A stretch of DNA of 64,000 bases from the NCBI RefSeq assembly GCF_902506145.1, contig NZ_LR733520.1, positions 1,523,333 to 1,587,332 of the forward strand, given 5' to 3'. The stretch comes from Burkholderia sp. 8Y. Lineage in GTDB: Bacteria > Pseudomonadota > Gammaproteobacteria > Burkholderiales > Burkholderiaceae. A program made the position numbers and the translations under genes. The notes below the pieces were generated by a model. It worked only from the letters and a program-made list of their open reading frames with translations, had not been told where the DNA came from and ran no database searches. Of this stretch, positions 54,333 through 63,672 are shown piece by piece (within the stretch, counting starts at the first letter, position 1; each line of letters opens with the position of its first letter).

Positions 54333-54693
54333 CAGATGTTGTTCACGGTTGAACGCAAGGCGAACGCGAAACGTGCGGTGGGAACGTCGGTCCCGCATAC
54401 GCCGCGCAATGGCTGCGCTTGTCGAAAATTAGCATGGATTCGGCTCGCGCCACGCGAGAGCGCGTGGAGATCGAGCGTCGGCGTCGTGCGCCGTTGTTCT
54501 GCCAGTGCCAGGGCTATTCTCGCGCCGCGTCACCGCGCGACGCGCTTTGTTTTGTCACGCCCTGCGTATCAGGCAGTGTTGCCGGGCGCGCACGGTGGAC
54601 GCGCTCCGCTTCCTGCATGCCGCGCGGACGAACCCGCCAGCGCGGCTTTCTGCGGCGCTTCGCCTCGGGCGAGACAAAGCGCCATGCTGTGAC
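54333..54693. other. long gap between bamB and der
   Basis: About 360 bases on a block that is otherwise tightly packed. I see no believable gene. There is one short hairpin, CCACGC-GAGAGC-GCGTGG (54450-54467), and an AT-rich TAATTTTC patch near 54420-54430 that could belong to a der promoter on the minus strand. Confidence 0.4.
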
Positions 54694-55836
54694 TTACTGC
54701 GGACGGAAGCCGTAGAGCCCGCCGTCGTGCGTTAGCACGACGAGCGTATTGCCCGCCAGCACCGGCGCCGCGGTGATCTCGCTGCCGTCGGTCGGCGCGC
54801 GGCCCACGAGTTCGCCGTTGTCCGCGCTCAGGAAATGGACGAAGCCTTTGTAATCGCCCACGACAACCGCGCGGCCGAGGATGAACGGCACGCTGACCTG
54901 GCGATTCTTGAGCTTGTCGTTCTTCCAGACGGACGTGCCGTCGGCGGCGCGGAAGGCATTCACGACCGACCAGTCGTCGCCCGCCGCGACGATCTGCTCG
55001 TCTTGCGCCAAGCCGCTGTCGCTCGAGAAATTCTTTTCCCATACCGGACGGCCCGAATTCGCGTCGAAGCAGCCGATCTTGCCTTGGAACGTGACCGCGC
55101 AGGTCTGCGCGCCGACGAGGCCGGGCGCGCCCGTCACGTCGTTGATGCGCTCGACTTCCGTCACGCCCTTCGGATACGACACCGGCGCTTGCCAGTAGGC
55201 ATCGCCCGTTTGCAGGTTGATCGCAGCGAAGTTGCCGCCCGGGAAGCCCGCGAGCACCGCCTGGTTGCCAGCGAACGTCATGCCGGCGGCCACGCGAAGG
55301 TTCAGCGGCACGGCGCGCAACTGGAAGGTCCATTTCTGTTCGCCCGTCTGCGCATTGAACGCGACGACCTTGCCATCGATCGTGCGTACGATCACGAGAT
55401 CGTTGCCGACGAGCGGCGGCGAAATGATTTCGCCCGGCGCGGTGGCCGTCCACAATTGCTTGCCGTCGGGTCCGAGCACGTAGACCGCGCCCTTCAGCCC
55501 GCCGACCGCGGTCAGATTGCCGTCGCTGCCGACGCCCGCCGACAGGTCGTCCTTCAGCTTCGTGCGCCAGACATCCTGGCCGGTCTTGGCATCGATCTTC
55601 GCGACCGTGCCATTTTCGCCCGCCGCGTACACGGCGTCGCCCACGGCGACAGGCGAGAACAGATAGCGGCCGGCCTTGCCGACGCTGGCCTTCCACGCCT
55701 GGTTGACGTTGAGCACCGGCTTGAACTCGACGAGCGGTGTCGGCACGCGGCGCTCGTCCTTCGTCGACGAACAGGCGGCCAGAAGCACGGTCAGCGCGCA
55801 GGCGAACGGCACGGCGTAGCGTTTCAATTGAATCAT
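54694..55836 (-). CDS. bamB: outer membrane assembly lipoprotein BamB
   Basis: A 380-residue lipoprotein. The signal peptide ends in the lipobox LLAAC with C22. The mature protein is an eight-bladed beta-propeller built from PQQ-like repeats (GDAVYAAGENGTVAKIDAKTG, GAVYVLGPDGKQLW, GKVVAFNAQTGEQKW and so on). BamB supports BamA in outer-membrane protein assembly. The start at 55836 gives the usual signal peptide; an ATG at 55851 would add five residues. It lies between the yfgM-like gene and der, the standard order. Confidence 0.95.
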   Translation of the reverse strand: MIQLKRYAVPFACALTVLLAACSSTKDERRVPTPLVEFKPVLNVNQAWKASVGKAGRYLFSPVAVGDAVYAAGENGTVAKIDAKTGQDVWRTKLKDDLSAGVGSDGNLTAVGGLKGAVYVLGPDGKQLWTATAPGEIISPPLVGNDLVIVRTIDGKVVAFNAQTGEQKWTFQLRAVPLNLRVAAGMTFAGNQAVLAGFPGGNFAAINLQTGDAYWQAPVSYPKGVTEVERINDVTGAPGLVGAQTCAVTFQGKIGCFDANSGRPVWEKNFSSDSGLAQDEQIVAAGDDWSVVNAFRAADGTSVWKNDKLKNRQVSVPFILGRAVVVGDYKGFVHFLSADNGELVGRAPTDGSEITAAPVLAGNTLVVLTHDGGLYGFRPQ

Positions 55837-55975
55837 CGGTGGACGCAGCATGAATGGGTGAATTCGGTTGACCGGCGCGGCCGCGGATCGCTTGCGGGCG
55901 ACGCGCGGCACGGCGGCTTGATTGGCGAAACGGCTTCGGCGCTAACGGCGCGCCGAACGTCGAGAGCGATGCGGA

Positions 55976-56605
55976 TCAGCCGCCGAGCGCATCGAGCTTG
56001 AACTGGACCAGTTGCCGCGCGGATGTGTCGTTCGCCGGCAGTGTCTCGAGCGCCGTCTTGTAGGCGGTGCGCGCATCGTCGCGCTTGCCTTGGGCGGCGA
56101 GCAGATCGCCACGGCGGTCGGCGATCACGCCCTTGAACGCATCGAGCGGCGCGTCGGCGAGCAGCTTCAGGCCGGCGTCGTAGTTCTTCTCGTCGGAGAG
56201 CACGAGGGCGAGGCGCAGCTTGGCGATCTGCTTGTACTCGTCGTCCTTCGCGTGATCGACGGCCCACTGCAACTGCGCTTTCGCGCCCGCCGTATCGCCT
56301 GCCATGTACAGCGACTTCGCGGCCGCCAGCGCGGACATCTCGGCATACGCGGTGCGGCCGAACTTGTCTTCCATGTCCGATGCGACCCGCGCGACGAGCT
56401 TTTGATCGTTGCCGTTGACCGCCTGTTGAAGCTGGTCGTACAGCACGGATGCCTCGGCAGCCTGACGGCGCTGCCAGTAATTCCAGCCGTTGAAAGCGGC
56501 CGCGACGACGAGCGCCACGAGCACGATCCACGTCGTGGCGTTACCCCATTTGGCCCACCAGGCCTTGACACTTTCCAGCGATTCTTGTTCGTCGTGGTAA
56601 CTCAT
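55976..56605 (-). CDS. yfgM: YfgM-family TPR membrane protein
   Basis: A 209-residue protein with a short cytoplasmic N-terminus (YHDEQESLESVKAWWAKWGN), one membrane helix (about 24-43) and a periplasmic TPR-like helical domain with the signature AEMSALAAAKSLYMAGD. This is the YfgM family, which associates with the Sec translocon and the chaperone PpiD in E. coli. The gene is placed between hisS and bamB, as in most gamma- and betaproteobacteria. Confidence 0.92.
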   Translation of the reverse strand: MSYHDEQESLESVKAWWAKWGNATTWIVLVALVVAAAFNGWNYWQRRQAAEASVLYDQLQQAVNGNDQKLVARVASDMEDKFGRTAYAEMSALAAAKSLYMAGDTAGAKAQLQWAVDHAKDDEYKQIAKLRLALVLSDEKNYDAGLKLLADAPLDAFKGVIADRRGDLLAAQGKRDDARTAYKTALETLPANDTSARQLVQFKLDALGG

Positions 56606-56735
56606 CGTCCAGCTATTCCTTCCTGCGTTTCATTGCTCTTCGTTCGCGTGTCGCGATGGCGGAACGGGTTTGCACGTGCTTGTACTCGATCGGCGCCCGA
56701 TGCGCACGGCATTCACGCCATTCGATGCCTATCTA

Positions 56736-58085
56736 TTAGGCATCCTCGTCGGCGGCGGTTGCAACCATCGCATTGATTAGGTATTCGGTCAAGTCTTCCG
56801 CCGGAACGTTGACCTGCTCGTTCTTTTGCGCATCGGACGTTTCGTTGCCCGAGCGGCGCAGCGGCTTCACGCCGATCAGCCCCTGCGCGAGTTCGTCCTC
56901 ACCGAGAACGACGGCGAACGCCGCGCCGCTCGCATCCGCCTTCTTCATCTGCGACTTGAAGCTCGCCGACGCGCCATCGGGGCTGCAATGCAGAATGACG
57001 TCGAGCCCCGTGTCGCGCAGACGCTCGGCAACGATGAACGCCTGCTGCGCCGCCTGCTCGCCCTGATGCACGACGTAGACGTCGGTGCCCTCGGCTTCCG
57101 GCACCAGATTCTCTTCCTTCAGCAGTTCGAGAATGCGCTCGACGCCCATCGCCCAGCCGCACGCGGCGGTCGGCTTGCCGCCGAGTTGCTCGATGAGCGG
57201 ATCGTAGCGCCCGCCGCCGGCCACCGTGCCCTGCGCGCCGAGCTTGTCGGTCACCCATTCGAACACAGTGAGATTGTAGTAATCCAGTCCGCGCACGAGA
57301 CGCGGATTGATCGTGAACGGAATGTTGTTCGCCTTCAGCAGCCGCTGCACGCCTTCGAAGTGCCGGCGCGATTCTTCGCCGAGAAAATCGACGAGCTTCG
57401 GCGCGTTCTGCGCGATCTCCTGCATCGCCGGGTTTTTCGTGTCGAGCACGCGCAGCGGGTTCGTGTAGAGACGGCGCTTCGCTTCCTCGTCGAGGGCATC
57501 GACGTGCTGTTCCAAATACGCGATCAGCTTTTCGCGATGCGCCGCGCGCTCGTCTGCCTGACCGAGCGAGTTCAGTTCGAGGCGAATGCCCGTCAGCCCG
57601 AGGTCGTCCCACAGGCGCTGACACATCATGATGATTTCGGCGTCCGTGTCCGGACCCGCGAAACCGAGCGCCTCGACGCCCACCTGATGAAACTGGCGAT
57701 AGCGCCCGCGCTGCGGACGCTCATGGCGGAACATCGGCCCGATGTACCACAGGCGCTTCGGGCCGTCGTACAGCAGGTTGTGCTCGATCGTCGCGCGCAC
57801 GACGGCCGCCGTGTTCTCGGGGCGCATCGTGAGATGCTCGCCGTTCAGCGCGTCGGTGAAGCTGTACATTTCCTTCTCGACGATATCGGTCACTTCGCCG
57901 ATGCCGCGCGTGAAAAGCTGCGTGTGCTCGACGATCGGCGTGCGGATATTCTGATAGCCGTATGCGCGCAGCATCGACTTCACGGTGGTTTCGAAGAAGT
58001 CCCACAACGCGGCATCCTGCGGGAGGATGTCGTTCATGCCCTTCACGCCCGTCAGCTTCGCGAGCCGTTTCTTCTGTTCAGTCAT
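56736..58085 (-). CDS. hisS: histidyl-tRNA synthetase
   Basis: A 449-residue class II aminoacyl-tRNA synthetase. Motif 1 region [12 protein letters not shown], motif 2 [13 protein letters not shown] with [16 protein letters not shown], the His-specific loop [15 protein letters not shown] and motif 3 [16 protein letters not shown] sequence ([12 protein letters not shown]) are present. The C-terminal anticodon-binding domain follows ([15 protein letters not shown]). It starts six bases after the ispG stop, so the two are tightly coupled. Length is about 25 residues more than E. coli HisRS. Confidence 0.97.
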   Translation of the reverse strand: MTEQKKRLAKLTGVKGMNDILPQDAALWDFFETTVKSMLRAYGYQNIRTPIVEHTQLFTRGIGEVTDIVEKEMYSFTDALNGEHLTMRPENTAAVVRATIEHNLLYDGPKRLWYIGPMFRHERPQRGRYRQFHQVGVEALGFAGPDTDAEIIMMCQRLWDDLGLTGIRLELNSLGQADERAAHREKLIAYLEQHVDALDEEAKRRLYTNPLRVLDTKNPAMQEIAQNAPKLVDFLGEESRRHFEGVQRLLKANNIPFTINPRLVRGLDYYNLTVFEWVTDKLGAQGTVAGGGRYDPLIEQLGGKPTAACGWAMGVERILELLKEENLVPEAEGTDVYVVHQGEQAAQQAFIVAERLRDTGLDVILHCSPDGASASFKSQMKKADASGAAFAVVLGEDELAQGLIGVKPLRRSGNETSDAQKNEQVNVPAEDLTEYLINAMVATAADEDA

Positions 58086-58091
58086 CTGTGT

Positions 58092-59408
58092 TTAGTTGGA
58101 TGCCGCGGACGTTTCGACGCGCTTGCCGTAAGTGCGTTCGACATAGTCGCTAACGATTTGCTGGAATTCCTCGGCGATACGCTCGCCGCGCAGCGTCTTC
58201 ACCTTCGCGCCGTCGATGAACACCGGCGCGGCGGGGTTTTCGCCCGAACCCGGCAGGCTGATGCCGATGTTCGCGTGCTTCGACTCGCCCGGCCCGTTGA
58301 CGATGCAGCCCATGACGGCGACGTGCATCTTCTCGACGCCGGGATACTGGTCGCGCCAGAGCGGCATCGAACTGCGCAGATACGTCTGGATCTGCGAGGC
58401 CAGTTCCTGAAACAGCGTGCTCGTCGTGCGGCCGCAGCCGGGGCACGCAATGACCATCGGCGTGAACGAGCGCAAGCCCATGGTCTGCAGAATCTCTTGT
58501 CCGACGACGACTTCGCCCGTGCGCGCGCCGCCCGGCTCGGGAGTGAGCGAAATGCGAATGGTGTCGCCGATGCCTTCCTGCAGCAGCACCGACAGCGCCG
58601 CCGTGGACGCGACGATGCCCTTCGAGCCCATGCCCGCCTCGGTCAGGCCGAGGTGCAGCGCGAAGCTGCAGCGTTTAGCCAGCTCACGATAAACCGCGAT
58701 GAGGTCCTGCACGCCGCTCACCTTGCACGACAGGATGATCTTGTCGCGACCGAGCCCCAGTTCCACGGCGCGCTCCGCCGAGCCGATCGCCGACTGGATC
58801 AGCGCCTCGTACATCACGCTTTGCAATTCCCAGGGCGTCGTGCGCGCGGCGTTTTCGTCCATCATGCGCGCGAGCAGGTCCTGATCGAGGCTGCCCCAGT
58901 TCACGCCGATACGCACCGGTTTGTCGTATTGGATAGCCGCTTCGATCATCTGCGCGAACTGCGTGTCGCGCTTGGCGCCCTGCCCGACGTTGCCTGGGTT
59001 GATCCGATATTTCGACAGCGCCTCGGCGCACGCGGGATGATCGCGCAGCAGCAAGTGGCCGTTGTAATGGAAATCGCCGACGAGCGGCACGCTCACGCCC
59101 ATGCGGTCGAGCTGCTCGCGGATATGCGGCACGGCCGCCGCCGCTTCCGGCGTGTTCACCGTGATACGCACGAGTTCGGACCCGGCTTGGGCGAGTTCCT
59201 TGATCTGGATCGCGGTGCCGATGGCGTCGGCGGTGTCGGTATTGGTCATCGACTGGACGCGAACGGGCGCGTCGCCGCCGATGGTCACGAGCTGGCCGCC
59301 CCAGCGCACGTCCACCGCATGCGACGAACGACGCGGCAACGGACCGCCGAAAACCGGTTCGGCCGAACAGATCTTGCTGCTGATCAGGGATTGAGCTTCG
59401 GATTGCAT
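58092..59408 (-). CDS. ispG: 4-hydroxy-3-methylbut-2-enyl diphosphate synthase IspG
   Basis: A 438-residue IspG (GcpE), the penultimate enzyme of the non-mevalonate isoprenoid pathway. The TIM-barrel part has [12 protein letters not shown] and [12 protein letters not shown]; the 4Fe-4S ligands are in [10 protein letters not shown] and [11 protein letters not shown]. The length, longer than E. coli IspG (372), fits the betaproteobacterial form with an insert between barrel and cluster domain. The ATG at 59408 has AAGGG upstream. It is coupled to hisS downstream. Confidence 0.97.
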   Translation of the reverse strand: MQSEAQSLISSKICSAEPVFGGPLPRRSSHAVDVRWGGQLVTIGGDAPVRVQSMTNTDTADAIGTAIQIKELAQAGSELVRITVNTPEAAAAVPHIREQLDRMGVSVPLVGDFHYNGHLLLRDHPACAEALSKYRINPGNVGQGAKRDTQFAQMIEAAIQYDKPVRIGVNWGSLDQDLLARMMDENAARTTPWELQSVMYEALIQSAIGSAERAVELGLGRDKIILSCKVSGVQDLIAVYRELAKRCSFALHLGLTEAGMGSKGIVASTAALSVLLQEGIGDTIRISLTPEPGGARTGEVVVGQEILQTMGLRSFTPMVIACPGCGRTTSTLFQELASQIQTYLRSSMPLWRDQYPGVEKMHVAVMGCIVNGPGESKHANIGISLPGSGENPAAPVFIDGAKVKTLRGERIAEEFQQIVSDYVERTYGKRVETSAASN

Positions 59409-59473
59409 CGAAAAACCCTTTGGCAACCGGTGCGCTGCCAGGCAGCGGAAGTTGCTTGAATGGAACCTCGAAC

Positions 59474-59501
59474 GAGCGTCACGGCAAAGACCGTGACGCT
59501 C
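59474..59501 (-). terminator. perfect stem-loop between rodZ-like gene and ispG
   Basis: GAGCGTCACGG and CCGTGACGCTC form an 11-base perfect stem with loop CAAAGA (or its complement). No T-run follows on the transcribed strand. It could be an attenuator or RNA-processing site upstream of ispG. Confidence 0.5.
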
Positions 59502-59565
59502 CTGACTTGTCCGCGCGCTGAACCGCCGGGCTCAACGGGCCCGCGTCGCTGTTTTACGGCAACGA

Positions 59566-60696
59566 TTAAGGCAGCGAGAAGCGCGCGACGTTTCCGCGGG
59601 CGGACGAATACTTCTTGGCATCGACGGGCTCGTCGTCAACCGTCAGCGATTCGACGCCTCTCGCGTTTCCGACGGTCACCTTGAACGGCGCCTCGCCTTG
59701 AACGCGCTGCGTGCTGCCCGCATGCACCAGTCGGGAGAACACTTCCTTGCCGTCCTTGCCGCGCACGCTGAACCAGCTATCTTCCTTCGTCTTCAGCTCG
59801 ATAGCGTTCGTGCCCTTGCCGGTGCTTGCGACTGTTCCGGCCGTTCCGACCGTCGCAGCCGAAGCCGCAGCGGTCGCGACCGCCGCCGATGCCGCCTTTG
59901 GCGCCGGTGCGACCGCTGCCGGCACGCTTGCGGCCTGCACCGCCGTGATCGTCGACGACGACGCCGGCAGCGCGTTGGTGCCGAGCGGACGCGGCATCGG
60001 CTGTTCGCCGGACGCGGCCGCCACTTCGGGCAGCGACGCTTCGCCAGTGTTCGCGGCGGCGGCCTCGTCGGGCGTCGCAACTTGCGAGGCGGCGGGCTTG
60101 TCACCCGACGTCGAAGCGAGCCCCGCGCCCGTGCTCGACTTGAGCCGGGCGAGCCACGCCGACGAATCGCCGCCGGTATGCCACATGACCAGCGCCGCCA
60201 GCACGGCGACGATCGCCGCAACGCCCCACAACCACGAACGCTTGCGCCCCGATGAATTGCCGAGCGGCACGGAAACGCGGCCGCGCGGCAAACCCGCGCC
60301 GGACGACGCCGGCACCTTCAGATTGTGCTCAACCGGTACGCCGTCACGACGGAACGCCTGCGTGAACGGCGCCGGATCCGCGCCCAGCACTTTCGCATAG
60401 CTGCGGACAATGCCTGCGGCGAACGTCCGGTCGGGCAACTGGCTGATGTCGCCCTCTTCGAGCGCGGCGAGCTTCTGCGGCGACACCTTGAGCCGGGCGG
60501 AAACATCGTCGATCGACCATCCTTTTGCATGCCGGAGCTGCGCGAGACGCGCGCCGACTGCCTGCAACGAGTCCAGCGTCTCCGGCTGGCTCTCGCGCGA
60601 TGCCGCCCCTCCGACCCGCGTCCGGGCATCATGCTGATCGCCGGACATTTCGTCGGTATGACTGCCGAAAGGCGTCGGGTGTTGCGGCTCACTCAT
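59566..60696 (-). CDS. rodZ: RodZ-like membrane protein with HTH and DUF4115 domains
   Basis: A 376-residue protein. A cytoplasmic Xre/HTH_25 domain lies at about 43-115 (ARLAQLRHAKGWSIDDVSARLKVS in part), a single membrane helix at 155-172 and an Ala/Thr/Ser-rich periplasmic linker to about 290. A C-terminal DUF4115 domain follows (IELKTKEDSWFSVRGKDGKEVF in part). That layout is RodZ, which links MreB to the envelope in rod-shaped cells. Position before ispG is standard. The AGGAA ribosome binding site supports the start at 60696. Confidence 0.88.
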   Translation of the reverse strand: MSEPQHPTPFGSHTDEMSGDQHDARTRVGGAASRESQPETLDSLQAVGARLAQLRHAKGWSIDDVSARLKVSPQKLAALEEGDISQLPDRTFAAGIVRSYAKVLGADPAPFTQAFRRDGVPVEHNLKVPASSGAGLPRGRVSVPLGNSSGRKRSWLWGVAAIVAVLAALVMWHTGGDSSAWLARLKSSTGAGLASTSGDKPAASQVATPDEAAAANTGEASLPEVAAASGEQPMPRPLGTNALPASSSTITAVQAASVPAAVAPAPKAASAAVATAAASAATVGTAGTVASTGKGTNAIELKTKEDSWFSVRGKDGKEVFSRLVHAGSTQRVQGEAPFKVTVGNARGVESLTVDDEPVDAKKYSSARGNVARFSLP

Positions 60697-60883
60697 CCCA
60701 AATTCCTCGCATCGATTCTTTTATATTGCGCTGCTGCGCCGTCAGGTTCAAAAAGCACTGAACGATACAACCCCGGCGCCGTTGCAGACCGCTTTATAAC
60801 AAAATGTTCGCCTTCGCGCGGCGCTCGCTTCATGGTCGCTGCCGTCTCGCCATGCCGACGCGTCGAGCGCAGCCGCCAATCCG

Positions 60884-62026
60884 TCAGACCGCCCGCACCT
60901 CGATCACCTTGCTTCCCGCGCGGCCCGTGCGCTCGGCGAGCCGCGTGCGATCCTGCACCGCGCCCGCGAGCTGGCCGCACGCGGCGTCGATGTCGTCGCC
61001 GCGCGTCTTGCGCACGGTCGTCACGACGCCCGCGTCGATCAACACCTGCGCGAACCGCTTGATCTGCTCGTTCTTCGAGCGCGTGAGGCCGGATTCCGGA
61101 AACGGATTGAACGGAATGAGGTTGAACTTGCACGGCACGTCGCGCGTGAGCGCCAGCAGTTCGCGCGCGTGAGCCTCGCTGTCGTTCACCCCGTCCAGCA
61201 TGCAGTATTCGAACGTGATGAAGTCGCGCGGCGCGACCTTCAGATACCGCTGGCATGCCGCCATCAGCTCGCGCAACGGATACTTCTTGTTGAGCGGCAC
61301 CAGCATGTCGCGCAGCGGATCGTTCGGCGCGTGCAGCGACACCGCGAGCGCGACCGGCAGATCGGCCGCGAGCCGGTCCATCATCGGCACGACGCCGGAC
61401 GTGGACAGCGTGACGCGGCGGCGCGACAGGCCATAGGCGTTGTCGTCGAGCATCAGGCGCATGGCCGGCACGACGGCGTCGTAATTCAGCATCGGTTCGC
61501 CCATGCCCATCATCACGACGTTCGTGACGACGCGCTCACCCTTGCCGGGCCCGCCGACCTCGCGGCCGAGCGACTTGCGCAGCGCAAACTCGGCCATGCG
61601 CAACTGGCCGATGATTTCGCCGGTCGTCAGATTGCGGGAAAAGCCTTGTTTGCCGGTGGAGCAGAACCGGCAGTTGACCGCGCATCCCGCCTGCGACGAC
61701 ACGCAGAGCGTGCCGCGCGTCTCTTCGGGGATGAACACGGTTTCGACCGCGTTGCCGTTGCCGACGTCGATCAGCCACTTGCGAGTGCCGTCGGCGGAAA
61801 CGTGGTCGCTCATGATCGCGGGCATCGCCAGCGTGGCGCGGCCCTTGAGTTTTTCGCGCAGCGATTTCGCGAGATCCGTCATGCCGTCAAAGTCGTCGGC
61901 GCCGAACTGATGGATCCAGCGTTGCAATTGCTTGGCGCGAAACGGCTTTTCGCCGAGACTGCCGCAGTATGCGACCAGCCCGGCGGCGTCGAGATCGAGA
62001 AGATTGACGGTGCTGCTGCTCGTCAT
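60884..62026 (-). CDS. rlmN: dual-specificity 23S rRNA/tRNA adenine-C2 methyltransferase RlmN
   Basis: A 380-residue radical-SAM methyltransferase. The cluster motif is C115-x3-C119-x2-C122 ([12 protein letters not shown]). The two mechanistic Cys are expected in LCVSSQ (C108) and near the C-terminus ([10 protein letters not shown]). It methylates A2503 of 23S rRNA and A37 of some tRNAs. The start at 62026 matches remembered Burkholderia proteins; an ATG at 62041 would add five residues and has a slightly better upstream TGGAA. It follows ndk on the minus strand. Confidence 0.95.
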   Translation of the reverse strand: MTSSSTVNLLDLDAAGLVAYCGSLGEKPFRAKQLQRWIHQFGADDFDGMTDLAKSLREKLKGRATLAMPAIMSDHVSADGTRKWLIDVGNGNAVETVFIPEETRGTLCVSSQAGCAVNCRFCSTGKQGFSRNLTTGEIIGQLRMAEFALRKSLGREVGGPGKGERVVTNVVMMGMGEPMLNYDAVVPAMRLMLDDNAYGLSRRRVTLSTSGVVPMMDRLAADLPVALAVSLHAPNDPLRDMLVPLNKKYPLRELMAACQRYLKVAPRDFITFEYCMLDGVNDSEAHARELLALTRDVPCKFNLIPFNPFPESGLTRSKNEQIKRFAQVLIDAGVVTTVRKTRGDDIDAACGQLAGAVQDRTRLAERTGRAGSKVIEVRAV

Positions 62027-62177
62027 GTCGAGTTCTGCCATTTCCAGATTGCGAAGCCCGGATGCTTGCCCGGGACCGTTCGCGCCAAATTCCTGCTTAT
62101 TAACAGCTATTCTTGCAGCTATTTGCGTTGAGGCGCGATGACCGCGCCGTCGAACCGGCGCGGCGACCAACACAGAA

Positions 62178-62603
62178 TTAACGCGAGTAGACGTTCACTT
62201 CGGGGAAGAAGAACGCCACTTCCTGACGTGCCGTTTCGGCAGCGTCCGAACCGTGGACGGCGTTCGCGTCGATGCTGTCGGCGAAGTCGGCGCGGATGGT
62301 GCCCTTGTCAGCCTTCTTCGGGTCGGTGGCGCCCATCAGGTCGCGGTTCTTGGCGATTGCGTTCTCGCCTTCGAGCACCTGAATCATGACCGGACCCGAC
62401 ACCATGAACTCCACCAGGTCCTTGAAGAACGGACGCGCGGCGTGCACCGCGTAGAACTTCTCCGCGTCGGCGCGCGACAGATGAACCATGCGCGACGCGA
62501 TGATCTTCAGACCAGCGTTCTCGAAACGGCTGTAGATCTGGCCGATAACGTTCTTTGCCACTGCGTCCGGCTTGATAATCGACAGGGTGCGCTCGATCGC
62601 CAT
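62178..62603 (-). CDS. ndk: nucleoside diphosphate kinase
   Basis: A 141-residue NDK that balances nucleoside triphosphates with ATP. The phosphate-carrying His is H117 in [10 protein letters not shown], and K11 in [10 protein letters not shown] contacts phosphate. The start at 62603 has a GGAG ribosome binding site. It is the first gene of the long minus-strand block that runs to the phosphoribosyltransferase. Length and sequence are typical. Confidence 0.98.
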   Translation of the reverse strand: MAIERTLSIIKPDAVAKNVIGQIYSRFENAGLKIIASRMVHLSRADAEKFYAVHAARPFFKDLVEFMVSGPVMIQVLEGENAIAKNRDLMGATDPKKADKGTIRADFADSIDANAVHGSDAAETARQEVAFFFPEVNVYSR

Positions 62604-62650
62604 GAAAAACTCCAAAAAATGAACAGTTTACGGATTAAAACGAATCGACA

Positions 62651-62656
62651 ATTGTA
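62651..62656 (-). promoter_or_regulatory. candidate -10 element for ndk
   Basis: TACAAT on the minus strand 48 bases before the ndk start, with TCGCAA 18 bases upstream as a weak -35. This lies in the 328-base divergent gap between ndk and yccA (62604-62931). The rest of that gap holds AT-richer sequence near the yccA start but no gene that I can support. Confidence 0.45.
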
Positions 62657-62931
62657 GCACGAAGCAGGGTATGATTGCGATTGAAACCTTACGGTGGCGT
62701 AAGGATCAAAGCGTGCGTGGCCTGTCTGCGAACGCAGCGCGAAATAAGCGGGGCAAGCATTGAATTCTGCGCGCGCCGCAGCCATATTGGAGCCAAACGC
62801 GGTATCTCGACGAATGCAGGTCATGCACCGTCAGATACTAATAATCGCTTAAGACAGCGACGTTAGGATTTCCGTGTAAACAGAATGTCGCGGTAAAACT
62901 GAACGACGGACAATTGGAGCAAGGAGAAACC

Positions 62932-63630
62932 ATGAACGAATCACCCTACGGCTTCGGCCGCACTGGCGCCGTCACCTCTGCTGAGGTGCGCAACAAGGTG
63001 CTGCGCAATACTTACTGGCTGCTGGCGCTCTCCATGGTGCCGACCGTGCTCGGCGCGTACGTCGGCGTTGTGACCGGCTTCTCGCTGTTCGCGGCCACGA
63101 GCCCGGCCATGAGCTTCATCGCGTTCCTCGCCATCGCGTTCGGCTTCATGTTCGCGATCGAGAAGACGAAGAACAGCGGCATGGGCGTGGTCGTCCTGCT
63201 CGGCTTCACGTTCTTCATGGGTCTGATGCTCTCGCGTCTCTTGAGCTTCATTCTCGGCTTCTCGAACGGGCCGCAACTCATCATGATGGCCTTTGGCGGC
63301 ACGGGCGTGATCTTCGCGGCCATGGCGACCATCGCGACGGTCAGCAAGCGCGATTTCTCGGGGCTCGGCAAGTTCCTGTTCATGGGCGTGATCGTCATCC
63401 TGCTCGCCGCGTTCGCGAACATGTTCCTGCAACTGCCGGCGCTGATGATGACGATTTCGGTGCTCGCCATCGTGATCTTCTCCGCCTACATGCTGTTCGA
63501 CGTGCAGCGCGTGGTGAACGGCGGCGAGACGAATTACATCAGCGCGACGCTCGCCATCTATCTCGACCTGTACAACGTCTTCACGAACCTGCTGGCGCTG
63601 CTCGGCATTTTCGGCGGCAATCGCAACTGA
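62932..63630 (+). CDS. yccA: BI-1/YccA-family inner membrane protein
   Basis: A 232-residue protein with about seven membrane helices, of the Bax-inhibitor-1/UPF0005 family. Typical features are the N-terminal RNKVLRNTYWLLALSMVPT segment and the C-terminal FDVQRVVNGGETNYISATLAIYLDLYNVFTNLL region. E. coli YccA is an FtsH substrate and modulator, which is of interest because hflK and hflC in this window encode other FtsH modulators. An AAGGAG ribosome binding site precedes the ATG at 62932. It is divergent from ndk. Confidence 0.94.
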   Translation: MNESPYGFGRTGAVTSAEVRNKVLRNTYWLLALSMVPTVLGAYVGVVTGFSLFAATSPAMSFIAFLAIAFGFMFAIEKTKNSGMGVVVLLGFTFFMGLMLSRLLSFILGFSNGPQLIMMAFGGTGVIFAAMATIATVSKRDFSGLGKFLFMGVIVILLAAFANMFLQLPALMMTISVLAIVIFSAYMLFDVQRVVNGGETNYISATLAIYLDLYNVFTNLLALLGIFGGNRN

Positions 63631-63652
63631 TCGCGCATCGCTTTGCTGAAAC

Positions 63653-63672
63653 AAAAAACCGGCCTTCGGGCC
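63653..63672 (+). terminator. truncated yccA terminator
   Basis: AAAAAA-CC-GGCC-TTCG-GGCC starts a textbook bidirectional terminator hairpin, but the expected GG and T-run on the 3' side are replaced by TAATGCCG, the apparent end of an IS4-family element. Confidence 0.6.

Noticed and set aside
60697..60883. A pilF/pilW-type gene between rlmN and the rodZ-like gene
   Set aside because: I recalled a TPR pilus gene at this place in some betaproteobacteria and looked for it, but the gap is only 187 bases and holds no frame.
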